A DNA stretch of 64,000 nt from Chloroflexota bacterium (GTDB lineage Bacteria; Chloroflexota; Anaerolineae; SpSt-313). The position numbers and the translations under genes are program-made. Of this stretch, positions 53,406-60,797 are shown one piece after another (the stretch's first letter is position 1; each line of letters starts with the position of its first letter). The notes under the pieces were generated by a model. That model had not been told where the DNA came from. It did not search any database and saw only the letters and a list, made by a program, of their open reading frames with translations. The DNA lies in NCBI GenBank assembly GCA_029553955.1, contig JAKPJZ010000201.1, positions 95,785 to 159,784 on the forward strand. Direction: 5' to 3'.

Positions 53406-54865
53406 TCCACGTGGAGGGCCTGACCGTCTCCTACGGCGGGCCGCCGGCCCTCAGCGACGTGAGCCTGCACGTTGCGCCGGGCGAGTGCGTGCTGGTGACG
53501 GGGCCCTCGGGCTGCGGCAAGAGCACCCTGGCGCGGGCGCTCAACGGGCTCATCCCGCACACTATCGCGGCGACCATGGCTGGCCGGGTCATCGTCGCCG
53601 GGCGCGATACAGCGCACTGCACGGTGGCCGAGCTGGCGACGGTCGCCGGGTTGGTCTTTCAGAACCCGGCGACGCAGCTTTTCAACCTGACCGTCGAAGA
53701 TGAGCTGGCCTTCGGCCCGCACAACCTGGGGCTCGACGGCGCTGAGGTCGCCCGGCGCATCGCGCAGGCTATTGCCGCGACCGGCATCGGCCACCTGCGC
53801 GGCCGGCCGGTGCGTGAGCTCTCGGGCGGTGAGCAGCAGCGCCTGGCCATCGCTTCGGTGCTGGCCATGGGCCCGCGGTTGCTCGTGCTCGACGAGCCGA
53901 CGGCCAACCTCGACGTGCAGGGCACGCGCGAGGTGACGGCCACACTGGCGCGCCTGAGCCAGGCGGGGGTGACCACCGTCATCATCGAGCACCGGCTGGG
54001 GGCGGTGGCGCACCTGGCGCAGCGCACCGTGGTCATGGACGAGGGCCGCATCGTGGCCGATGGCCCGACCGGATCGGTCTTTGCCCGCCGGCGCCTGCTG
54101 CGTCGCCTGGGCCTGCGCCGCCCCGCCGCCGAGTTGCCCGACGATTGGGCCGTGCTGCTCCAGCCCAGTGGCGCGCCGCCTGGCCCGCCTCTCGTGCAGC
54201 TCAAGGGCGTCGAGTTGGGCTATGGCCGCCGGTCGGTGCTGTGTGGGCTCGACCTGACCCTCTACCGCGGTGAATTTGCCGCTTTGGTGGGCGACAACGG
54301 CGCCGGCAAGAGCACCCTGGCACAGGTGCTGGCGGGGCTGCTGCGGCCGCGCCGTGGCGAGGTGCGCCTGGGCAGCGGCCGGCCGCTCGTGGGGGGCCGC
54401 GATATTGGGCTGCTCTTCCAGAATCCGCTCGACCAGCTCTTCTGTGATACGGTGGAGGAGGAGGTCAGCTTTGGCCCGCACAACCTGGGCTGCGACGACC
54501 CGGCCGCCATCGCCGCGGCGCTCGAGGCGACCGGCCTGGCGCCCCTGTGGCAACGGGCGGTGCACAGCCTGTCGGCGGGCCAGCAGCAGCGCGCCGCCCT
54601 GGCAGCCCTGCTGGCGCTGCGGCCGCGGCTGATCATCCTCGACGAGCCCACCCTCGGCCAGGATTGGCGGCACCTGAGCCGTTTCATGGATCGGCTCGTC
54701 GAGCTGAACCGCGCCGGCTGCACCATCCTGGTCATCACGCACGACTACAAGCTCGTCCACCACTACGCGCGGCGCATCCTGCTCTTGCGCGATGGGCGCA
54801 TCGCCGCCGACGGCCTGCCGGCGGCTGGCCAGGCAAAGGGAAAGGAAACCACAAAGTGTTCATGA
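53402..54865 (+). CDS. ECF transporter ATPase, two ABC domains fused
   Basis: The 487-residue protein has two complete ABC domains: [17 protein letters not shown] and [12 protein letters not shown] in the first; GDNGAGKST, a variant signature LSAGQQQR and [12 protein letters not shown] in the second. Both have FQNP...Q-loops with [10 protein letters not shown] and [10 protein letters not shown], the typical ECF A-component Q-loop/helix motifs that bind EcfT. The last residues (TTKCS) and the stop are encoded in the dispersed repeat at 54847, so the natural end may be slightly changed. The S and T genes follow. Confidence 0.92.
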   Translation: MIHVEGLTVSYGGPPALSDVSLHVAPGECVLVTGPSGCGKSTLARALNGLIPHTIAATMAGRVIVAGRDTAHCTVAELATVAGLVFQNPATQLFNLTVEDELAFGPHNLGLDGAEVARRIAQAIAATGIGHLRGRPVRELSGGEQQRLAIASVLAMGPRLLVLDEPTANLDVQGTREVTATLARLSQAGVTTVIIEHRLGAVAHLAQRTVVMDEGRIVADGPTGSVFARRRLLRRLGLRRPAAELPDDWAVLLQPSGAPPGPPLVQLKGVELGYGRRSVLCGLDLTLYRGEFAALVGDNGAGKSTLAQVLAGLLRPRRGEVRLGSGRPLVGGRDIGLLFQNPLDQLFCDTVEEEVSFGPHNLGCDDPAAIAAALEATGLAPLWQRAVHSLSAGQQQRAALAALLALRPRLIILDEPTLGQDWRHLSRFMDRLVELNRAGCTILVITHDYKLVHHYARRILLLRDGRIAADGLPAAGQAKGKETTKCS

Positions 54866-54928
54866 GCGCGACGCTCACCACCACGCAGGAAAACGCCCAC
54901 AAGGGGCTAGGCTACGTGGGGTTGCGCC
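54847..54928 (+). repeat. 82-bp dispersed repeat, copy B
   Basis: About 79 of 82 bases match the reverse complement of 285-366. The copy overlaps the last codons and the TGA of the ECF ATPase gene and fills most of the gap before the S-component gene. Confidence 0.75.
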
Positions 54929-54986
54929 GCATTCTCAGAGCAGGCCACGAAGGGGCTGTTCATCTCGCAGTGAAAGAGGGAACACT

Positions 54987-55583
54987 ATGCGCTACACAAC
55001 CCGCGACCTGGTGTACATCGGGGTCTTTGGCGCCCTCTGGGGCGCGGTGGAGATCAGCCTGGGCTCGGTGTTGCACGCGCTGAGCGTGCCCTTCTCGGGC
55101 GCCGTGCTCACGGGCATCGGCCTCACCATGGCCCTGGTGGGGCGCCTGTTCGTGCCGCGGCCCGGCTCGGTGCTGCTCATCGGCCTGGTAACGGCGTTCC
55201 TCAAGATGTTCAGCCTGGGCGGCATCGTGGTCAACCCCATGATCGGCATCGCTGCCGAGGCCGTGCTCGCCGAGCTGGCCCTCACGGCGTTGGGGCGGCC
55301 GAGCCGGCCGAGCTTCGTCGCCGCCGGCATGCTCGCCGTCCTCTGGGCCTTGGCCCATCCCTTCTTCACCTCGGGCATCCTGGGCGGGCAGGGGCTGGCG
55401 ACGGTGCTGGGCTGGACCCTCGAGAAGGGCACCAGAGTGCTGGGGATCACGCCCTCGGCGGCCGCAGCCATCCTGGCCCTGCTCATCGGCATCCACCTGC
55501 TCATCGGTGCCGTGGCCGGCCTGCTGGCCTGGGATGTGGGCCGGGCGGTCGAGGCGCGGCTGCGGCCCGTGCGCCGGGCCTGA
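54987..55583 (+). CDS. ECF transporter substrate-binding (S) component
   Basis: The 198-residue protein has about six hydrophobic segments and begins RYTTRDLVYIGVFGALWGAVEISLGS, with the small-residue pattern near the N terminus by which S components dock on EcfT. The motif set does not match BioY, ThiT, RibU or CbiM as I know them, so the substrate is not assigned. ATG 54987 has GAGGG six bases upstream. It lies between the A and T genes of the same operon. Confidence 0.75.
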   Translation: MRYTTRDLVYIGVFGALWGAVEISLGSVLHALSVPFSGAVLTGIGLTMALVGRLFVPRPGSVLLIGLVTAFLKMFSLGGIVVNPMIGIAAEAVLAELALTALGRPSRPSFVAAGMLAVLWALAHPFFTSGILGGQGLATVLGWTLEKGTRVLGITPSAAAAILALLIGIHLLIGAVAGLLAWDVGRAVEARLRPVRRA

Positions 55584-55592
55584 GGGGGCAGT

Positions 55593-56303
55593 GTGCAGAG
55601 GCCTGTGGCCAAGCCACGCCGGCCGCTGGGGACGCCCGGCTACTTGAGCTGCCTTGTCTTTTCGCTGGCTGCGGCCATGCTCTGCCGGGGGTGGACGGTG
55701 GCGCTCGCCTGCGCGCTGGCGCTGGCGCTCGCGGGGGCCTTCTACCGGGCGGGGCTGCGGCCGCTCGCCGGCGGGCGGCTGTGGCTGCTCGTGGGCCTGC
55801 TCGTCATCCCCGCCGGGCTCTGCGGTGGGCCGCCAGCATGGTGGCTTTGGGGTCTGCCGCTCTCGCAGCCGGGGCTGGCCGCCGGCCTGCAGATGGCGCT
55901 GCGGGCGGTGGCCATGGTCGTCGCCGTGACGGGTTGTGCGGCCTCGGTGCCGCTGGGCGAGTTGGCGGGGCTGCTCGAGCGCGTCGGCCTGAAGGGGCTC
56001 GGCTTCGCCCTGGGCGTGGCACTGAGTATGCTGCCCATTGTGCGCGAGACAACGGCCACCGCCTATCAGGCGCTGCGCCTGCGTGGCGGCTTTAGGCGCC
56101 GGCGGCTGCAGGCGCTGCGCCTCCTGCTCGTCACCGTCGTCGCCGGCAGCCTGCGCCACGCCGATGACATTGTCAGCGCCGCCGAGGCGCGTGCCTTCTC
56201 GGTCGAGCGCGCCCGGCCGCTGCCCATTACCTGCCGCCGGCGCGACCTGGCCGTGACCGGCGTGCTCGCCGCCGTAGCCGTGGCCATCTGCCTGGTGGGT
56301 TAG
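55593..56303 (+). CDS. ECF transporter transmembrane (T) component
   Basis: The 236-residue protein has N-terminal hydrophobic helices and two C-terminal coupling motifs, YQALRLRGGF and SAAEARAFSV, in place of the usual Ala-Arg-Gly motifs of EcfT; these contact the ATPase. It is the structural hub of the ECF complex and completes the NTPase-A-S-T operon. The GTG start follows GAGGGGGCA and lies nine bases after the S gene. Confidence 0.82.
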   Translation: MQRPVAKPRRPLGTPGYLSCLVFSLAAAMLCRGWTVALACALALALAGAFYRAGLRPLAGGRLWLLVGLLVIPAGLCGGPPAWWLWGLPLSQPGLAAGLQMALRAVAMVVAVTGCAASVPLGELAGLLERVGLKGLGFALGVALSMLPIVRETTATAYQALRLRGGFRRRRLQALRLLLVTVVAGSLRHADDIVSAAEARAFSVERARPLPITCRRRDLAVTGVLAAVAVAICLVG

Positions 56304-56389
56304 CGGCAGTCGGAGAGCGCACCCGCGCTCGTCGCCACCTGGGCCACGGCCGGGTATACAGCTCCGCCATCCCGGGCTCTGACCCGGGT

Positions 56390-56469
56390 GGGGTTGGTGT
56401 GGGCCGTGCTGCGCCGCCTGGCCGCCCCGTGGGGCGGCCAGGCGGCGCAGCACGGCCCACACCAACCCC
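56390..56469 (+). terminator. 80-bp palindrome after the ECF operon
   Basis: Two perfect 39-base arms surround a 2-base loop. It lies 87 bases after the T-component stop. The outer arm is G/T-rich (GGGGTTGGTGTGGG). The remaining ~160 bases to the next start show no gene. Confidence 0.6.
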
Positions 56470-56627
56470 CTTTGGGGGCTTGTACCGGCGTAGCGCGAAG
56501 CGAAGCGCCCGGTCGCCGGCCTGCTCGGGCGTGTTGCTGGGCTGCCGGCCTCAGCGCCTATCGCATGTGGAGGGGATAGGGAGATCGATCATAGTCTGCG
56601 TGCCCCGGCTGGGGGCGGGCGACGAAC

Positions 56628-57665
56628 GTGAAGCAGCGCGTCTTGGCCTGGCTGCGGCGCCGCTGGCTCTACCTGCTGATCGTCGCGGCGTTCATCGTGC
56701 TGGTGGTGCTGCGATTTGCCGATATCAAGCTGCTGGCGCAGACGCTGGTGCGCGGCCGCTGGCCTTTCATCCTGGCCGCTGTCGGGCTGCAACTGCTCTA
56801 CTACCTGCTGCTGGGGCTGCTCTACCGGTTCGCCTTTGCCGTCGTCGAGGTCGAGAGCACACTGCGCGAGCTGCTGCCGGTGGTCTTTGCGTCGGTGTTC
56901 GTCAGCACGCTGACGCCGTCGGGCGGCATCGGCGGGGCGGCGCTGTTCGTCGACGACGCGGCGCGGCACGGGCAGTCGCCGGCCAAGGCGGCCGAGGGGG
57001 TGCTCCTTGTCTCGGCGGCGCAGAACCTGGCCCTCGTGCCTGTGTTGGCCTGGGGTCTGGCGTACCTCGCTGTGCGCGGCGCACTGCAGACCTATATGGT
57101 CGTGGGCAGCACGCTCTTTCTCCTGATCGTCCTCACCCTGACCGGGGCGCTGATCCTGGGCCGCTGGCGCCGCGGCTGGCTGTGCGGGCTGCTGGCCCTC
57201 ATGCAGCGCATCATCAACCAGGTGGCGCGCCGCATCCGCCGCCCCGACATCCTGCCCGAGAGCTGGGCCGAGGCCAACGCCAACGAGTATTGCGAGGCGG
57301 CCACGGCCATCGTCACGCGGCCGCGGCCGGTGGCCTACACCATGGCCATGGCGCTGGCCCACACCGCGGCCAACCTGGCCACGCTCGCCGTCATCTTTGC
57401 GGCCTACAGCCAGCCGGTGCCGGCTGCAGCGGTGGTCGCCGGCTATGCGCTGTCGGTCGTGTTCGCCGTGCTCTCGGTGTTGCCCTTCGATGCGGGGCTG
57501 ATGCAGGGGGTGATGGCGGTAGTGTACACCGGGCTTGGCGTGCCCACCGCGACCGCCATCGCCATCGTGCTCGTCTTTGGCGGACTCAACGCCTACCTGC
57601 CGCTGCTGGTGGGGTTCTTTCTGCTGCGCGAGGTGCGCGCGTTCGGCGGTGGGCCGCGAGGATGA
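56628..57665 (+). CDS. UPF0104 (lysylphosphatidylglycerol synthase transmembrane-like) protein
   Basis: The 345-residue protein has about eight hydrophobic segments and the family motifs TLTPSGGIGGAALFV near residue 105 and the C-terminal FGGLNAYLPLLVGFFLLRE. The family corresponds to the flippase part of MprF without the synthase domain; function in such stand-alone proteins is not known. The GTG start has only a weak GGGCG upstream. Its 3' end overlaps the convergent L,D-transpeptidase gene by 80 bases. Confidence 0.8.
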   Translation: MKQRVLAWLRRRWLYLLIVAAFIVLVVLRFADIKLLAQTLVRGRWPFILAAVGLQLLYYLLLGLLYRFAFAVVEVESTLRELLPVVFASVFVSTLTPSGGIGGAALFVDDAARHGQSPAKAAEGVLLVSAAQNLALVPVLAWGLAYLAVRGALQTYMVVGSTLFLLIVLTLTGALILGRWRRGWLCGLLALMQRIINQVARRIRRPDILPESWAEANANEYCEAATAIVTRPRPVAYTMAMALAHTAANLATLAVIFAAYSQPVPAAAVVAGYALSVVFAVLSVLPFDAGLMQGVMAVVYTGLGVPTATAIAIVLVFGGLNAYLPLLVGFFLLREVRAFGGGPRG

Positions 57666-59064
57666 TGCCCTGCTCGTGCACCACGACCAGCGTCCCCGGG
57701 TTGCTCGCCGTCGCATAGGCCTCACGCGCGCCGCTGGGGAGCTGCGGGCCGGTCCAGTCGAAGAGCCAGGCGGCATCGTCCTGGCTGAGGTTGACGCAGC
57801 CGTGGCTCATGGGGGTGCCAAAGCTGGTGTGCCAATAGGCGCCGTGCAGGGCATAGCCTCGGTAAAAGTACATCAGGTGCGGCACGTTGGGCAGGGAGTA
57901 GCCGGGGCCGGAGAGCGTCTGGCTGCTGCGCTTGAGGTAGATGTGGTAGCTGCCGGTGACGGTGGGCGTGGCGGCGGTGCCGGTGGAGATGATCATCTGC
58001 CGCACAGGGGTGTCGCCCTCCCAGGCGATGGCGGTCTGATCGCCGAGACTGACTTCGATCCACTTGCCGCTGTGGCCGGGCTGCGCCGGCGCCTGCGGCG
58101 TGGGCGTAGTGAGCTGGCGCGCGGCCGGCTCGGTGGGCGTGGCGGAGGGCGCGCACGTGGGCGCCTCGGTGGGCGTGGGCATGGGTGCCGGCGCCTCGGT
58201 CGGCGTGGCGCCGGTCTCGGGCATGACGACGAGGGCGGCGACGTCCCCGGGCAGCTCTTGCGCCGGCAGGCCCATGCCGGGCACGGCCATGCTCAAGGCC
58301 ACCGCGCCGGCCAGGCAGAGCAAGGCGGTGGCCAGGCTGGCCAAGCCGAAGCGCCGCGTGCGCCTGGTGACGGCGTGGTTGGCGGGGCTGCAGCGCCGGG
58401 CCGGCTTGGGTGGGGTGTGCCCTCGGCTATCACGCGTCGCGCCGGCGTTGTCGGGTGCCTCACAAGCGCCGGCGACCGGGGCGACGGCGGCCGTATTGGC
58501 CAGGGGTCTGAGCCGGAGGCGTGGCGCAGCCTCAGCGCGCGCCGGCAGCGTGGGCGCTGCCGCGGCGCGGTCGGTGGGCTGTGGTTGTGGCGCGGCGACG
58601 ACGCTTTCCGCAGGCCCGGCCTGCGGGCGCGAGTCGCGCTCCGGCCGGCCGCGGCCGGCGTCGTCTTGCGGGGGCTCGTCGGCAGCAGTGGCCTCGTCCT
58701 CGTCGGGCAGATCACTGGCCTCGGGCAGGGGCTCGAGCTGCATGGCGAGGGGCGCCGGGGCCACCACACGCGCTGACGCCTGTGTTTGCAGCCGTTCCCA
58801 GGCCCAGCACAGCCCCTCGGCCGCGCGGACGTGGCCCGGTTGCATCTGGAGCACCTCGTTCAATAGCTGCAGTGCCTCCCTGGGGTCCTCGGTCAGGCCC
58901 GCAAGCCACAGCCGGGCCTCGGTGCTCGCCGGGTCGGCCATCAGGGCCGAGCGCAGCAGGCGCGTGGCCCGCTGCCGCTCGCCGCGCCGCGCCGCCGCCT
59001 GGCCGCGCCGCACAAGGTCAGCCGCCATCTCCATGGCCTGCCGGGTCTGCTGTGATGTGGTCAT
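57586..59064 (-). CDS. L,D-transpeptidase (YkuD family) with TPR-like N terminus
   Basis: The 492-residue protein has a TPR-like cytoplasmic part (residues 1-95), a Pro/Ala-rich linker, one transmembrane segment (LASLATALLCLAGAVALSMAV, about 240-260), a Thr/Pro-rich stretch and a C-terminal YkuD domain with the catalytic HGAYWHTSFG and SHGCVNLS motif (Cys about residue 421). L,D-transpeptidases cross-link peptidoglycan or attach proteins to it, and the domain lies outside the membrane here. ATG 59064 is chosen. The C terminus after the catalytic domain (Ala/Arg/Pro-rich) is the part that overlaps the UPF0104 gene. Confidence 0.88.
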   Translation of the reverse strand: MTTSQQTRQAMEMAADLVRRGQAAARRGERQRATRLLRSALMADPASTEARLWLAGLTEDPREALQLLNEVLQMQPGHVRAAEGLCWAWERLQTQASARVVAPAPLAMQLEPLPEASDLPDEDEATAADEPPQDDAGRGRPERDSRPQAGPAESVVAAPQPQPTDRAAAAPTLPARAEAAPRLRLRPLANTAAVAPVAGACEAPDNAGATRDSRGHTPPKPARRCSPANHAVTRRTRRFGLASLATALLCLAGAVALSMAVPGMGLPAQELPGDVAALVVMPETGATPTEAPAPMPTPTEAPTCAPSATPTEPAARQLTTPTPQAPAQPGHSGKWIEVSLGDQTAIAWEGDTPVRQMIISTGTAATPTVTGSYHIYLKRSSQTLSGPGYSLPNVPHLMYFYRGYALHGAYWHTSFGTPMSHGCVNLSQDDAAWLFDWTGPQLPSGAREAYATASNPGTLVVVHEQGIILAAHRRTRAPRAAERTPPAAAGRR

Positions 59065-59132
59065 CAAGGCCCAACCTTTCTCCTGTGGCTCTCCAAACCT
59101 GAGTCGGCAGGGCTGCAGGGAATCCTGCGGGC

Positions 59133-59446
59133 AGACCTGACAGGTCTTCGGAGACCTGTCACAGCGATTTCCCTGGCAAGAAGCCGATTGGCAAAAACTC
59201 CGGCGGAGGCCTGCCCATGCCGCGGCTGGGCCCCCCTACCGTTCCCCCGTCGCGGGGGAATTGGGCTGTCTTCGCCCGCACAGCATGCGGTTGGGCGCCC
59301 CAATTCCCCCGCGACGGGGGAACGGTAGGGGGGCCCCCACCCTGCAGCAGGAGAAACCGTCTGTCAGCCGCGACGTGAGCTGGACCGAGTTTTTGCCAGA
59401 GAGCTGGCCCTGACCACCCGCCATGGGAATCGGTGTGACGGGTCTG
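59133..59446. repeat. MITE-like element, copy 3, with a nested CCCCCTACCGTTCCCC hairpin
   Basis: The left block holds AGACCTGACAGGTCT, GATTGGCAAAAACTCC and CCTGCCCATGCCGCGGCTGGG; the right block holds GACCGAGTTTTTGCCAGAGAGC and CCGCCATGGGAATCGGTGTG. Between them lies an inverted repeat (59233-59334) of the family found inside ligA. It is located between the divergent transpeptidase and S1-protein genes. Confidence 0.8.
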
Positions 59447-59462
59447 CTATGCTGTAATACCC

Positions 59463-59491
59463 TTGACGATGAGGCGGCGTTGTCCTATAAT
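59463..59491 (+). promoter_or_regulatory. Promoter of the S1-domain protein gene
   Basis: TTGACG (59463-59468), 17 bases, TATAAT (59486-59491). It stands 17 bases after the end of MITE-like copy 3. Confidence 0.65.
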
Positions 59492-59497
59492 AGAAAA

Positions 59498-59620
59498 GCG
59501 TATGGTGTGCATGCTTGGCGATTCTTGGAGGGTGCGTGTGTATGCGCGTGACACGACAGTGTATGAGCTGCGACTGAAAGCCCTGGCGATTGCCCTGAAC
59601 GGGAGCGCGGGGCTCTTTTT
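59498..59620 (+). promoter_or_regulatory. Leader with a possible attenuator before the S1-protein gene
   Basis: The transcript would have a leader of about 180 bases. AAAGCCC near 59575 can pair with GGGCT at 59610-59614, and a nearer GAGC/GCTC pair also exists; TTTTT (59616-59620) follows. A frame from ATG ~59502 to 59645 could encode a leader peptide, with no evidence that it does. Confidence 0.35.
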
Positions 59621-59675
59621 GTCTGTGGACGGTGGTGTTGGTTAGTGTGCTTGGGAGAGAGTGAGGGTCGCACCA

Positions 59676-60671
59676 ATGGAACGCCCTGGTCTGGAAGGTA
59701 TGGCCGCTTTTATCCGTCGTATGTGTGCCCAGGAACCCGCAGCGGATGGTGAGCCCCCAGAAGCGCCGCCACCGCTCGCGCCTCAGCCCTCGGCCGCAGT
59801 CGTGCCTGCCCCCGAGCCCCAGCCTGCAAGCCTTCCCGAGCCCCCCCTCAGCGGTTGCCCGGGCGACGAGCCTGCCCGCGAGGAAGAATGGCGCCTGGCC
59901 GAGCAGTTGCGTGAGAGCGGCGAGGTGCAGGAGGCGACTGTGGTCGGCTGGAACCGCGGCGGGCTCCTGGTGCACTGGCGCAGCCTGCAGGGCTTTCTCC
60001 CCGCCTCGCAACTGCAGCGCATGATCCGCTATTCCACCGACGACGAGCGCGATGCCGCCTTTGCCGGCCGTGTGGGGGAGATGCTGTGCCTCAGGGTGAT
60101 TGAGGTGGACCGCAGCCGCAAGCGCCTCGTGTTCTCGGAGCGCGCGGTGCACTGGGGGGCCGGCGACGGCCAGTGTCTGTGGCACGACCTGGAGCCGGGC
60201 CAGGTGCGCCGCGGCCGCGTGCGCAACCTGTGCGACTTTGGTGCCTTTGTGGACCTCGGCGGCATCGATGGCCTGATCCACATCTCCGAGCTCTCGTGGC
60301 GGCACGTGCGCCATCCCGCCGACGTGCTGGAGATCGGCCAGGATGTCGACGCGTACGTCATGTCCATCGACCCGGGGCGCAAGCGGGTGGCGCTGAGCCT
60401 GAAGAAGTTGAGCGAGGACCCCTGGACAACGGTCGAGCGGCGCTACTACGTTGGGCAGATGCTGGGCGGCACGGTGACCAATGTGCTCAACTTTGGCGCG
60501 TTCGTGCGCATCGAAGACGGCATCGAGGGGCTGATCCACGTCTCCGAGTTCGCGGGCGATGCCAGGGCGCATCCCGGCGGCGCTGTTGCCGAAGGCGAAG
60601 TGGTCACCGTGCGCATCATCGGCATCGACTCGGCCAATCGCCGGCTGGCGCTGAGCCTGCGCTACGAATAG
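59676..60671 (+). CDS. S1-domain RNA-binding protein (ribosomal protein S1-like)
   Basis: The 331-residue protein has an acidic, Pro/Ala/Glu-rich N-terminal region of about 80 residues and then three S1 domains: EATVVGWNRGGLLVHWRSLQGFLPASQL, RGRVRNLCDFGAFVDLGGIDGLIHISEL and GTVTNVLNFGAFVRIEDGIEGLIHVSEF. The layout resembles short S1-like proteins of high-GC and deep-branching bacteria that aid translation initiation or bind mRNA. ATG 59676 with GAGGG eight bases upstream is preferred to GTG 59661. The gene has its own promoter and a long leader, which suits autoregulation. Confidence 0.87.
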   Translation: MERPGLEGMAAFIRRMCAQEPAADGEPPEAPPPLAPQPSAAVVPAPEPQPASLPEPPLSGCPGDEPAREEEWRLAEQLRESGEVQEATVVGWNRGGLLVHWRSLQGFLPASQLQRMIRYSTDDERDAAFAGRVGEMLCLRVIEVDRSRKRLVFSERAVHWGAGDGQCLWHDLEPGQVRRGRVRNLCDFGAFVDLGGIDGLIHISELSWRHVRHPADVLEIGQDVDAYVMSIDPGRKRVALSLKKLSEDPWTTVERRYYVGQMLGGTVTNVLNFGAFVRIEDGIEGLIHVSEFAGDARAHPGGAVAEGEVVTVRIIGIDSANRRLALSLRYE

Positions 60672-60690
60672 CGTCGTTTCTTCGTACCAG

Positions 60691-60773
60691 CAGAGGCGGC
60701 TCCCACGCCGCCGGCCCCCGATTCGCGAGCGTAACCCCCCGTTCGCCGAACCGGCGGCGTGGAGCCGCCTCTG
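60691..60773 (+). repeat. Hairpin after the S1-protein gene
   Basis: CAGAGGCGGCTCCCACGCCG pairs, with one bulge, with CGGCGTGGAGCCGCCTCTG around a 36-base loop. It lies 20 bases after the stop and 25 bases before the FtsK gene. Confidence 0.6.
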
Positions 60774-60797
60774 CCGGCTCTAGGGTAGGCGATCGCC

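Noticed and set aside
59463..59645. 60-codon gene upstream of the S1-protein gene
   Set aside because: It starts within the promoter -35 region; only an internal start could be a leader peptide, for which there is no evidence.
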